Under the pieces are notes generated by a model. It had not been told where the DNA came from. It made no database searches and worked only from the letters and a program-made list of their open reading frames with translations. The position numbers and the translations under genes are program-made. Of a stretch of 37,186 bases of DNA, positions 8,682-16,927 are shown piece by piece; the first letter of the stretch is position 1; the number at the start of each line of letters is the position of its first letter. This DNA comes from Clostridiaceae bacterium. Its GTDB lineage: Bacteria; Bacillota; Clostridia; Saccharofermentanales; Fastidiosipilaceae. The stretch spans positions 1 to 37,186 of the forward strand of contig JAAYOA010000042.1 in the NCBI GenBank assembly GCA_012520525.1. Direction: 5' to 3'.

Positions 8682-9262
8682 CACTTCTCTTCACCCCCCG
8701 GAAAGATAATCAATTCATCATGCTGTGGTACTTCAACATAGCGCACTTGCTGCTCACCGGGTTCAATCAACCCCAGCTCATATGCCCTTTCACGTACTTT
8801 GACAAGATCGGTACGTTTTAGCAGTTCACTCCGCTGTTGAGTATTAGAGATTGTTAAATTCTCAATCTGATTTTCTATTTCAGCGTTGGCAAAACTTAAC
8901 TTAACAACGCGGGATTGATTAAGTAAAAGTATGCCGCACAATAACGTCACAATGAAAATTATAGCGATGGCAAAAATAAATGAACGCGTATGTCTGCGGG
9001 ACATGCGTAGCCACCACCGGCGAAAACCAGATACAGATTTATTAGGTCTTATTTTATATGGTTGTGTCGATGATTCCGTGGTCACTTGATCAGAATTATG
9101 TTGCACTATGTCTGTTGTTCTTTTAATTGTTTCTGATTTTAAAGACAAACGGGCATTCGTACGGCGATATTTGCCGTACAAAAGTAATGTGATTTGTGGA
9201 TCGACGGCTTTCCGCTGGGTCGATTTGTATTTAACAGCAAGATTTCCTTGTTCCACTTGCAT
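8681..9262 (-). CDS. ftsL: FtsL/DivIC-like septum formation protein
   Basis: This is a small bitopic divisome protein of 193 residues. It has a basic cytoplasmic region of about 100 residues, one membrane span (SFIFAIAIIFIVTLLCGILLL), and an external coiled-coil stretch (NAEIENQIENLT and onward) ending in ERAYELGLIEPGEQQVRYVEV, a typical FtsL/DivIC tail. FtsL sequences are poorly conserved, so the assignment rests on this topology together with the position between rsmH and the class B PBP. The long N-terminal cytoplasmic part is larger than in Bacillus FtsL. The ATG at 9262 has GGAG a few bases upstream. Confidence 0.82.
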   Translation of the reverse strand: MQVEQGNLAVKYKSTQRKAVDPQITLLLYGKYRRTNARLSLKSETIKRTTDIVQHNSDQVTTESSTQPYKIRPNKSVSGFRRWWLRMSRRHTRSFIFAIAIIFIVTLLCGILLLNQSRVVKLSFANAEIENQIENLTISNTQQRSELLKRTDLVKVRERAYELGLIEPGEQQVRYVEVPQHDELIIFPGGEEK

Positions 9263-9295
9263 TCATCTCCATTAATTACCGTTCTTCGCGGTTTC

Positions 9296-10270
9296 TCAGT
9301 CATTATCATTTGCACCACGCTCAAAGATGCGTAGACGGGCACTGCGAGCCCGGGGATTGGTATTAGCTTCCAACGAAGAAGCAGTGTAACCCCGCCTCGG
9401 TCCGACCCTCTGTCCTAATGGTTTTAATCCACATACACAAGGTAGCCCAGGAGGACAATCACAGGGGTTTTCCCACTTTTGGAAGCGATGCTTGACCAGC
9501 CGATCTTCCAAAGAATGAAAGCTTATGATGGCTAGCCTTCCGCCTATGTTCAACAGATCCGGCATCTGATCTAACAAAGCCGTCAAACTTGACAGTTCCC
9601 CATTGACAGCTATGCGTAGAGCTTGAAAAACTCGTCTGGCAGGATGTTGGTCTTCCCGCCGCGCCTTAGCAGGCATCGCTCGTCGGATCACTTCACTCAA
9701 ATCCCCTGTTCTTTCAAAAGGAGCGCTCTCTCGACGTCGTACAATCGCTTCGGCTATTCTACGACTATATCGTTCTTCGCCGTATTCCGAGAAAATCTGC
9801 ATCAATTCTGCGGTGCTCTTAAAGTTGACCAAATCAGCAGCTGTAACAGAGCTACTTTGATCCATCCTCATATCCAAGGGACCATCTTGATTGTATGAAA
9901 ATCCCCTCTCCCTTTTATCTAACTGGTGGGAGGATACACCGAGATCCGCTAAGACTCCGTCGACTTTAGTGATCGATTGACTCTCCAAAAGCTTACCGAT
10001 CTCACGAAAATTACCTTTTAACAAGCGATATTTGGCCGGACTATCACAGGTCTTTAACCGCTGACCACCAGCGACCAGGGCGTCATCATCCTGGTCAATC
10101 GCAAGCAAGAGCCCGTGTGGACCTAATTGTTTTAAAATGCCGACGGAATGACCGGCACCTCCCATTGTGCAATCAACGTAGGTACCATCATCTTTAATAT
10201 TTAAGCCCTGTAAAACTTCTTCAAAAAGGACTGGGATATGGGAAAAATTAGAGGATGCCTTTAACATCAT
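9296..10270 (-). CDS. rsmH: RsmH (MraW), 16S rRNA m4C1402 methyltransferase
   Basis: RsmH methylates N4 of C1402 in the decoding centre of 16S rRNA using SAM. The opening FSHIPVLFEEVL, the SAM loop DCTMGGAGHS, VLADLGVSSHQLD, FSYNQDGPLDMRMD and the late IISFHSLEDRLVKHRF motif are all family hallmarks. The reading frame begins inside the end of mraZ. ATG codons at 10270 and 10267 and a GTG at 10276 are all possible, and no strong ribosome site distinguishes them, so translation is probably coupled to mraZ. Length (about 324 residues) is normal. Confidence 0.95.
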   Translation of the reverse strand: MMLKASSNFSHIPVLFEEVLQGLNIKDDGTYVDCTMGGAGHSVGILKQLGPHGLLLAIDQDDDALVAGGQRLKTCDSPAKYRLLKGNFREIGKLLESQSITKVDGVLADLGVSSHQLDKRERGFSYNQDGPLDMRMDQSSSVTAADLVNFKSTAELMQIFSEYGEERYSRRIAEAIVRRRESAPFERTGDLSEVIRRAMPAKARREDQHPARRVFQALRIAVNGELSSLTALLDQMPDLLNIGGRLAIISFHSLEDRLVKHRFQKWENPCDCPPGLPCVCGLKPLGQRVGPRRGYTASSLEANTNPRARSARLRIFERGANDND

Positions 10271-10685
10271 AGGCACTCAAATCTAATTCATCTATGGTCG
10301 GTTCACTTGCCACTTGTTCATCGTAGAACGCCTTACCGCAGATCTGTAAACTGTCAAACATATCAATGACACAGACTTCGTCACTCGGCTTTACGTTTAT
10401 ATATGACCAGAGATCATTACTAATACTGATACGTCCTTGACTGTCCAATGTACAGCGCAAGGCTTCGCCGATGATTTCTCGACGCAAAATGCGCGCCACA
10501 GGATCAGTACCGGACAGTTGGTTGAGTTGTTCTCTAACTGATTCAAATTGGTCTGTGGTATAGAGTGTCAGATATCCTTTGTCGAGGGATTTGGTGACAT
10601 ACACAACACCGCCCAGACTTTCGCGCAGTCTAGCGGGAATAAAAATTCTGCCTTTGGCATCAGTTGTATGTACATAGCGAGCCAT
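10248..10685 (-). CDS. mraZ: MraZ, transcriptional regulator of the dcw cluster
   Basis: MraZ is an AbrB-like double-barrel DNA-binding protein, usually the first dcw gene and a regulator of its own promoter. The protein opens with MARYVHTTDAKGRIFIPARLRE, matching the first MraZ half, and the second half carries the repeated DSQGRISISNDLWSYI motif. I use the ATG at 10685 (145 residues), because GGAGGGAG lies about eight bases upstream; a GTG at 10703 would absorb the ribosome site into the protein. The last 23 bases overlap the rsmH frame. Upstream are a -10 box and three GG-containing repeats at 10-bp spacing. Confidence 0.95.
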   Translation of the reverse strand: MARYVHTTDAKGRIFIPARLRESLGGVVYVTKSLDKGYLTLYTTDQFESVREQLNQLSGTDPVARILRREIIGEALRCTLDSQGRISISNDLWSYINVKPSDEVCVIDMFDSLQICGKAFYDEQVASEPTIDELDLSAYDVKGIL

Positions 10686-10711
10686 TGGGTTATCTCCCTC
10701 CACTATTCACC

Positions 10712-10745
10712 ATTATAGTACCCTTTTACTCCATTTTGCACCACT
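10712..10745 (-). promoter_or_regulatory. mraZ promoter and candidate MraZ operator repeats
   Basis: On the minus strand a perfect TATAAT (10712-10717) lies 27 bases before the mraZ ATG; a weak -35 (TGCAAA, 10735-10740) sits 17 bases before it. Overlapping this are three repeats, AGTGG, AATGG and AAGGG, each separated by five bases and so repeated every 10 bp (10721-10745). Known MraZ operators are direct TGGGN repeats with 5-nt spacers just before mraZ, so spacing and place fit, although the exact bases are relaxed. Confidence 0.6.
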
Positions 10746-10834
10746 TCACTGTATTCTATCGAGAATATCGCTTAATTTCAATACTGCCCACCTTAAAAAT
10801 GCAATAATTCTGTAATATTTGTCATAATCACGTA

Positions 10835-10874
10835 ACAAAAAAAGCACCTGAGACCAAAATGTCACAAGTGCTTT
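10835..10874 (-). terminator. Intrinsic terminator after rodA
   Basis: Arms 10861-10874 and 10841-10854 form a 14-bp stem with one G-T pair and one mismatch around a 6-base loop. On the minus strand it is followed by a run of seven T. It lies 44 bases after the rodA stop and separates the lgt-rodA transcript from the mraZ promoter. Confidence 0.88.
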
Positions 10875-10917
10875 GAGCAACAATAATATGGAATCAGAGA
10901 TCATTCCTGTTCCGATC

Positions 10918-12051
10918 TCATGTTCGTCGTCGTCGATGACTGGAAATTGTTATTAACACTGCCAAAGAAATAAAATTAGCTACCATGGCTGATCCCCCCT
11001 GACTGACAAAAGGCAACGGTATACCCGTCACCGGAAAGAGACCCATACACATACCGATATTTTCCACCGAATGAAAAGCAAACACTGTAGAAATACCTGT
11101 CGCCATATACTGCTCCTGGGGAGACATTGCATTGGAAGCGATATAAAGCCCGCGAATTAGATAGATAAATATCAAAATAATTAGGGCTGCCGCTCCCACA
11201 AATCCCATCATTTCCGCCACTGCGGAAAAAATAAAATCTGACTCCTGAACCGGTACCGAAATAAACTCACCGGTGCGGTTACCTGTCAATCCACCTAAAG
11301 CGATTGCCTTTTTCGCCTGATCTACATTGTAGGACGCCTGGGGATCAAATCCGGGATAAAGGAAAGATAGAAAACGAATTTTTTGAAAGTCTTCAAAATA
11401 AAACAGCCAGGCAAAGGGAAAGGCAATTATGAACAGAGAAAGTATTAAAATGACATAGCGAATGCGGATACCCCAAACAAAAATCATAGCTGCCAACAAA
11501 ATCACAAGCACTAGAGCCGTTCCAAAGTCATTTTGATAACCAAGAATTAATAAGAAATGGGGGGCCGTTAACAAAAGTATTAAGCCAAACCCTTTCAAAT
11601 ACGAATAGTCTCGAATTTTAATTTTTTGTAAAATTATCGGCACAAGTATAGCTAAAGCTACTTTGCTAAATTCTGAGGGTTGAATCGAACCTATGACGGG
11701 AATCTCCAACCAACTATTAGAACCCGTCACTGCGGCAATGTCTTTATCGCCAAAGATAGGCAACAACGCCTGCAAAACAATGGCCACACCATACATGATC
11801 CAGCCGATCTTAGGCAAGAAATCCACTCCCATGCGAACAATGATAAAAAGCAATACTAAGCCGATCAGAACTGAAACAACCTGGATTATGATGTTGCGGG
11901 GATAACCGGAGGGAAAATTATTCCGGAGTACTTTATTAAGTGTAAAAAGACCTATTGTGCAAATACATAACACCGGCACAAGCAACCAGTAATCAAGCTG
12001 TCGCCAAAAACTATTATAGCCACCGGCACGTACACTACTTCGACCCATCAT
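10918..12051 (-). CDS. rodA: RodA-type SEDS peptidoglycan glycosyltransferase
   Basis: This is a polytopic SEDS protein of 377 residues that polymerises glycan strands for cell elongation. The C-terminal signature MGLFPVTGIPLPFVSQGGSA and the loop ESDFIFSAVAEMMGFVG, with the conserved Asp, are clear. It is the second SEDS protein of the window. The VSQGGSA variant and the location outside the dcw cluster point to RodA rather than FtsW. The ATG at 12051 lies inside the end of lgt (17-base overlap), preceded by GAGGT, so the two are translated together. A strong terminator follows. Confidence 0.92.
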   Translation of the reverse strand: MMGRSSVRAGGYNSFWRQLDYWLLVPVLCICTIGLFTLNKVLRNNFPSGYPRNIIIQVVSVLIGLVLLFIIVRMGVDFLPKIGWIMYGVAIVLQALLPIFGDKDIAAVTGSNSWLEIPVIGSIQPSEFSKVALAILVPIILQKIKIRDYSYLKGFGLILLLTAPHFLLILGYQNDFGTALVLVILLAAMIFVWGIRIRYVILILSLFIIAFPFAWLFYFEDFQKIRFLSFLYPGFDPQASYNVDQAKKAIALGGLTGNRTGEFISVPVQESDFIFSAVAEMMGFVGAAALIILIFIYLIRGLYIASNAMSPQEQYMATGISTVFAFHSVENIGMCMGLFPVTGIPLPFVSQGGSAMVANFISLAVLITISSHRRRRT

Positions 12052-13159
12052 AGACCTCGCTTGTGGTGCTGTTTTCTGATTTTGGCACTTCTTTTACAGC
12101 ATCCTCGGGTTCTTCCACTGCATCCTCAGACTCTTCCACAGCATCCTCGGACTCTTCCACAACTGCGTTGGTGGTATCAACCACAAAAGCGTCCGTGTCT
12201 TCTATAGCAGCGTCGGTGTCTTTCGCAACAGCATCCGTGTCTTCTACAGCATCATCCGCGTCTTCCACAGCATCTTCGGACTCTTCCGCAGCATCCTCAA
12301 TTAATTCACCTGCCGCTAGAGCCAATCTATAGCGTCTCTGGATGACCGCCAAAAAGGTCAGTCCAGCAAGCACCATAAGTGCCGACAATAACATAGATAC
12401 ACGAATTGTTGTGTTCGGAATTATTAACGGATCAGTTCGGATGCTCTCCACAAAGAATCTCACTGCTCCATATAGCACCAGATACCACGCCACTGTTTCA
12501 CCTTTAATATTAGATTGCCGACGGATACGATGAAGAATCAAGAAGATCATCATATTAGCAACGAACTCATAAAAGAATGTCGGATGAACAGGCGCTAAAG
12601 GATTGATGCCTGGCATATCAACAGTACTTAAATAGCGCATGGTTCCATTGCTTATCATTCCCCATGGTAAATCGGTATTATTACCAAATGCTTCTTGATT
12701 GAAAAAATTTCCCCATCGACCGATCGCTTGTCCCAAAGGAACATATACGACAAAAAAATCAAGAACATTACCCACTTTATACCGTCGCCATTTAGCCATA
12801 ACAATAAGCGCTATTATGCCGCCAATAACACCTCCATAAAAGGCTAAACCTCCATCTCTGGTATCAAAAATTTTCAACCAATTATCAGCGTAACGGTGCC
12901 ACTCAAAAATCACATAGTAAAGTCTCGCAAAGATAATCATAAAAGGCACAATTATGATCATTGCATCCACGGCATGATCACTCTTAAGCCCAAATTTGGG
13001 AGCTTCCTTACTGGCTAAAAAAAGACACAGAACAATGGCTATAGCAATGAGCAAGCCATACCAATAGATATCAAAACCAAACAATCTAAAGGCAACTCTG
13101 TTGACCTCAAGATCGTGGATGCCTAGCCCTGGAAAATGAACGATAAAGTCTGCATTCAT
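12035..13159 (-). CDS. lgt: Lgt, prolipoprotein diacylglyceryl transferase with acidic heptad-repeat tail
   Basis: Lgt moves diacylglycerol from phosphatidylglycerol to the lipobox cysteine of prolipoproteins in the membrane. Seven hydrophobic segments, the Lgt signature GRWGNFFNQEAFG (residues 147-159) and HPTFFYE are present. The start is the ATG at 13159, eight or nine bases after AAGGAG; a longer frame to 13204 lacks a ribosome site. The enzyme proper ends near residue 287. After it come about ten imperfect heptads of the type EDAVEES/DTDAVAK (residues 288-358) and a short polar end. That tail is unusual for Lgt and should lie in the cytoplasm. Total length is 374 residues, against about 270-290 typically. 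Confidence 0.94.
   Translation of the reverse strand: MNADFIVHFPGLGIHDLEVNRVAFRLFGFDIYWYGLLIAIAIVLCLFLASKEAPKFGLKSDHAVDAMIIIVPFMIIFARLYYVIFEWHRYADNWLKIFDTRDGGLAFYGGVIGGIIALIVMAKWRRYKVGNVLDFFVVYVPLGQAIGRWGNFFNQEAFGNNTDLPWGMISNGTMRYLSTVDMPGINPLAPVHPTFFYEFVANMMIFLILHRIRRQSNIKGETVAWYLVLYGAVRFFVESIRTDPLIIPNTTIRVSMLLSALMVLAGLTFLAVIQRRYRLALAAGELIEDAAEESEDAVEDADDAVEDTDAVAKDTDAAIEDTDAFVVDTTNAVVEESEDAVEESEDAVEEPEDAVKEVPKSENSTTSEVYDGSK
12086..12298. repeat. 21-bp imperfect tandem repeats encoding acidic heptads in the lgt tail
   Basis: About ten 21-bp units encode heptads such as EDAVEES, EDAVEDA, DAAIEDT and DAFVVDT on the minus strand, with one eight-residue unit. The DNA repeat gives a long Ser/Thr-rich frame on the plus strand (12063-12332), which is only its complement. 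Tandem repeats like these can change copy number by slippage without breaking the frame. Confidence 0.85.
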
Positions 13160-13227
13160 AGAGTAAATCTCCTTTTGAAAATGTGTGCATCCGTTCGGCG
13201 ACAAAATAGTCGCAGCTCGGCGGAGAA

Positions 13228-14559
13228 TTAATTTACAATAACTCGCGTGGCCGCTTCCGAATCCAGCATAAAATTCATGTGCTCAATCGTATCAGATAAA
13301 TCGATGCGAGTGAATGCCGATGAATAATCAAATAGATCGATATTATTTAAGCGACAAATAGCTGCATTCATACCAACCGTCATAATGTTATCCATGGAAC
13401 GGATAAAACTTCCCATGGCAACACGCTTTTTCATTTGGAACTGGTCTTCATCCAGTTTGCCACCGCGCAGCGTATCAATGATACGGTTATAGACAACTTC
13501 AGCAGCTCGATCTGGCTCCTGGCACACCCCACCGACTAAGACATATGAACAGTCATTTTCCAGATGATAGCTGTAATGAAATCTTTCGTTAACTGCACCT
13601 AGATTGTACAGTTCTTCATATAAGAAAGTTGTTTTGCCAACTATTACATCTAACAAAAGCTGTCCAGCAATCCGGCGAATCATCAAATTAGCTCCGCTAA
13701 TGTGGGACGATCCATTTACTTTGGGATCCTTAAACCCTAAAATATACGAGTCCTGCAAATGGGGCGCCACGATTGAATCGGTGAAACGTGAAGTACCGCG
13801 GGGTTCCACCGGGCTTATATATTCACCTAGTGGCTCTCGATTGTTATTAGGTACGAAATCGTTAATCAACTCCAAAAAACTTTCAACAAATGGTTCATCA
13901 AAACCACCCGCTAAAACAATCGAAAATCCTCGGGGTGTGTAAAAGTTACGATGTACTGCTGCTAAGTGATCCTTTGTAATCAAACCAATGCTGTCGAGCG
14001 TGCCGTTGACATTGTAACGACAGCTGTGATTCTTAAACATATTTTTCATCAAGCGTTCATAACCCAGATACTGGGAGTCCGATTGCAAATAATTCAATTC
14101 TGATTGTACAACTTCCCTCTGTAAATCAAGGTCGCAGTCTCCAATTGTCGGTTCGATCAAAGTAGACAACAAGAGTTTGCATGCTTCACCAAAGTGATCG
14201 GTGCCGAGAACATAAAACATTGTGTGACCATAGTCTGTGTAGGCATCAGCTTCAACCCCAAGGGCTGCAAAGCGACGGATCAATTCACCTGACTGGGTCG
14301 TTTTACCGCTAAAAAGACAGTGCTCCAAGAAGTGAGCCGTGCCAGGAGGAACTTCTATAATTTCATGGGGGTGTTTGACATCGCGAAACTGAGTGTGTAC
14401 CGAACCATAAGGCACGACAACACCGGCAAATTTACGTGAAAAACGGGGTTTAGGAATGACCGTCACCGAAAGTCCGCTGATATGTTGATATGTATGCATC
14501 AGCGAACCTGATAGACGATCTCTTTTATCACTTCTTATAAAGTTCTTTACCTTGATCAA
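13228..14559 (-). CDS. YmfH-like M16 zinc peptidase (catalytic-type subunit)
   Basis: This is an M16 metallopeptidase of the YmfH/processing-peptidase type. The inverted zinc motif HFLEH lies at residues 76-80, and the downstream acidic ligand is in REVVQSELNY (Glu at about 154). It is preceded by the fusion gene whose second half is a YmfF-like partner without HxxEH, so the two probably form the usual active/inactive M16 pair. A TTG at 14559 follows AGAGGTGATC at good spacing; a GTG at 14568 overlaps that ribosome site. The substrate is unknown; in Bacillota such pairs are poorly characterised. The neighbouring lgt gives no firm functional link. Confidence 0.88.
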   Translation of the reverse strand: MIKVKNFIRSDKRDRLSGSLMHTYQHISGLSVTVIPKPRFSRKFAGVVVPYGSVHTQFRDVKHPHEIIEVPPGTAHFLEHCLFSGKTTQSGELIRRFAALGVEADAYTDYGHTMFYVLGTDHFGEACKLLLSTLIEPTIGDCDLDLQREVVQSELNYLQSDSQYLGYERLMKNMFKNHSCRYNVNGTLDSIGLITKDHLAAVHRNFYTPRGFSIVLAGGFDEPFVESFLELINDFVPNNNREPLGEYISPVEPRGTSRFTDSIVAPHLQDSYILGFKDPKVNGSSHISGANLMIRRIAGQLLLDVIVGKTTFLYEELYNLGAVNERFHYSYHLENDCSYVLVGGVCQEPDRAAEVVYNRIIDTLRGGKLDEDQFQMKKRVAMGSFIRSMDNIMTVGMNAAICRLNNIDLFDYSSAFTRIDLSDTIEHMNFMLDSEAATRVIVN

Positions 14560-14584
14560 GCAGATCACCTCTTACCGGAAGATA

Positions 14585-16927
14585 TTAAAGTTTTGCCTTT
14601 TTATTGGGCGCAGAATTAATGATTTGTCCTTTATACAATGTATCAGCCTCTTTTTCTGGCACAAGTACATATGTTACCTGCCTTTTTAAGCGAGATGCCA
14701 ATTCATGAATTTGCTCAGGTGTAATCTGTCGAATTAACGCCAGGGCGCCATCAATATCTATGTTGCGACCCGAAGTTATTTGGTTACGCCGGAAACTGAG
14801 CATATTTTCCATCTCGTCAGAAATAGATATCAACTGATTTTTAATGATTTCAAGGGAACTTGTAAACAAACCCTCTCGGTAACTACCGGTGACTATCTTC
14901 TTCAGTTGTCGATCCACAGCTCTAAGTACTTCGTCCTCTTTCCCCGGTGTCACTATGGCATCTATGTAAAGACACGATAGGAAGGGGAAGGTACGGCAGG
15001 AAATATTATGCACTGCTTCTGGATGCAGTCGCACAATATCATTTAAAAGGGAATGGGCAGCTGCAGCCAACATATTACTCAAAACATCAATCTCGCCCAC
15101 CCGATAGGACGTGTATGGCGGCAGCCCTGAATACATTAAGCCGATTCGCGACATCTCTAAGGGTGCTTTTTCAATAACCTTAATGGGTTGACCGGGTAGG
15201 AAGGGACTCGGTTCCCGTCCCGCTAAACGCCGGATACGACCACCATTATATGACACTTCCTGCCACATATTACTTACTTTATTTTTTAAGTCTGTATCCA
15301 TTCTCCCTGCGACAAAGACTCTAATTTGAGCAGTCTTGAGCCAATTGCGCCAAATTCGAGTTAACTCTGTGGATGACAGGGAAGCGATACAATCAATCGA
15401 ACCAATCATACAGGTCCCGTGGAGTTGATCACCGCAAAGTAAGTCCCGCGTTCTCAGAGACACATAATTTTTATAATCAGATATATAAGTATTCCAGTCA
15501 CTCAAGAAATTAAGTCGTTCCCGTTCTACTATTTCCTCAACTAGAAACCCATCTTCTTCCAAAGGAGGATCTAACAACATTTGGGCAACCAAATCGACCA
15601 GGCTATGGAAGGGCTTAGAGTCGTCCATGCCACGATTGACCGTAGATGCTCTAAAAATTATCGTTTGCCAATCGCCTTCGCGGCGATTGCTGACGTCAAG
15701 CTCAGCACCAAATAACTCGTCAAGACGTTTGGTTAAGGCTGTTTTAGTCGGATACTCCCGGGTGCACGACGACAGTATGCGACCCAAAAATGCGTGGGCA
15801 GCAGAATTACAAGGATCAGCGGGAGAACTTAGACAAACGTTAATCACATTGCTGTGAAAACGATCCGATGGCAGTACCCATGTAGTAATGCCTTCTTGAT
15901 CGGCAATTTTCCACAATTGCTCATATGAATCTAACCAGGTTCGAGCAGTCTGCATATCCTTGCTCATTTGATTGGTCAGCGTTAAGAAACTATTGAAAGA
16001 ACGTTCGGGACGAAGGAAATGCAAGAAACTAACGTTAATATCTATGCCGTAAAGATTACAGTCATAGTCAAAGATCACCGTCTCCATCAAGACATCACTC
16101 TCATCTTGGTTGACAGTTGGACGGGTCCCTATGTTGGTCACCGAGTTATATGTCTTGCCCCCAATTCGCGTGCGCGTCACATATACACCGTATGGCGGGA
16201 CCAGCAAATTAGCAGGTATTCGCACATTGGCCGTTGGCATACCTACAGTGCGCCCTTGAGCATTGCCCGGCACGACGGGACCAGAAATCGAATACTCGGT
16301 GCCGAGTAGGCGGGTTACTTTCTGTAGATCCCCTTCTTTCAAAGCTTTACGTATAATCGTACTAGATACCAATTCTCCGTTACTGAACAAAGGATCAATA
16401 ACTATGACTTCGACGCCTCGCTCTTTGCCCCATTTTTCTAAAAGAGCTACATCGCCGGCAGCTTTGTGACCAAATCTAAAATCATGGCCGACGACAACTA
16501 GTCTTGCTTTTAGCTTGTCATATAATATTTTATTTAAAAAATCTTCTGGGGTCACCTGGGAAAAGGCATCGTCAAACTGTTGGATGTAAGTGCGTTCTAT
16601 ACCTAACTCAAAGAGAACTTCCAGTTTCCAACGAGTGTCTTGAATCAGACCATCAAACAATGATTCGCTGTTCTCACCTCTGAGAAATTTAGGATAGCGA
16701 TCCATTGTAAAAACTGCCGGTTCATAACCGCGCAAAGTACACATATATACTAATGTGCGCAGCAACTCCTTATGACCTATGTGAACACCGTCAAAAAAGC
16801 CGAGGGCAACCCCGCCAAAACCTTCCTGCGGACCCACACCTTTCACATCTTCGTTCAAAATATTACAAGGCAAAACATCGAATGAGTAGTCGCCTAAATG
16901 ATCAAAATCACGATTGATAGTCGTCAA
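14585..16927 (-). CDS. ribF: RibF (riboflavin kinase/FAD synthetase) fused to a YmfF-like M16 domain
   Basis: Residues 1 to about 335 are a complete bifunctional RibF, which makes FMN and FAD. Visible are the nucleotidyltransferase motif GFFDGVHIGH (43-52), GHDFRFGHKAAGD (147-159) and SSTIIRKAL (188-196), then the kinase motif GNAQGRTVGMPTANV (221-235), PYGVYV and TNIGTRPTV. From about residue 345 to the end is an M16 domain of the YmfF type (TREYPTKTALTKRLDELFGAEL, ERERLNFLSD), with no HxxEH zinc site. The two halves lie in one open frame with no start codon or ribosome site standing out at the junction near 15907. The gene begins with TTG at 16927 inside the end of truB. RibF is normally about 310 residues and separate, so this 780-residue fusion is unusual. 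Confidence 0.9.
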   Translation of the reverse strand: MTTINRDFDHLGDYSFDVLPCNILNEDVKGVGPQEGFGGVALGFFDGVHIGHKELLRTLVYMCTLRGYEPAVFTMDRYPKFLRGENSESLFDGLIQDTRWKLEVLFELGIERTYIQQFDDAFSQVTPEDFLNKILYDKLKARLVVVGHDFRFGHKAAGDVALLEKWGKERGVEVIVIDPLFSNGELVSSTIIRKALKEGDLQKVTRLLGTEYSISGPVVPGNAQGRTVGMPTANVRIPANLLVPPYGVYVTRTRIGGKTYNSVTNIGTRPTVNQDESDVLMETVIFDYDCNLYGIDINVSFLHFLRPERSFNSFLTLTNQMSKDMQTARTWLDSYEQLWKIADQEGITTWVLPSDRFHSNVINVCLSSPADPCNSAAHAFLGRILSSCTREYPTKTALTKRLDELFGAELDVSNRREGDWQTIIFRASTVNRGMDDSKPFHSLVDLVAQMLLDPPLEEDGFLVEEIVERERLNFLSDWNTYISDYKNYVSLRTRDLLCGDQLHGTCMIGSIDCIASLSSTELTRIWRNWLKTAQIRVFVAGRMDTDLKNKVSNMWQEVSYNGGRIRRLAGREPSPFLPGQPIKVIEKAPLEMSRIGLMYSGLPPYTSYRVGEIDVLSNMLAAAAHSLLNDIVRLHPEAVHNISCRTFPFLSCLYIDAIVTPGKEDEVLRAVDRQLKKIVTGSYREGLFTSSLEIIKNQLISISDEMENMLSFRRNQITSGRNIDIDGALALIRQITPEQIHELASRLKRQVTYVLVPEKEADTLYKGQIINSAPNKKAKL

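Noticed and set aside
12063-12332. 89-residue Ser/Thr/Ala-rich plus-strand frame that looks like a repetitive surface protein
   Set aside because: It is the complement of the acidic heptad repeats of lgt and has no ribosome site of its own.
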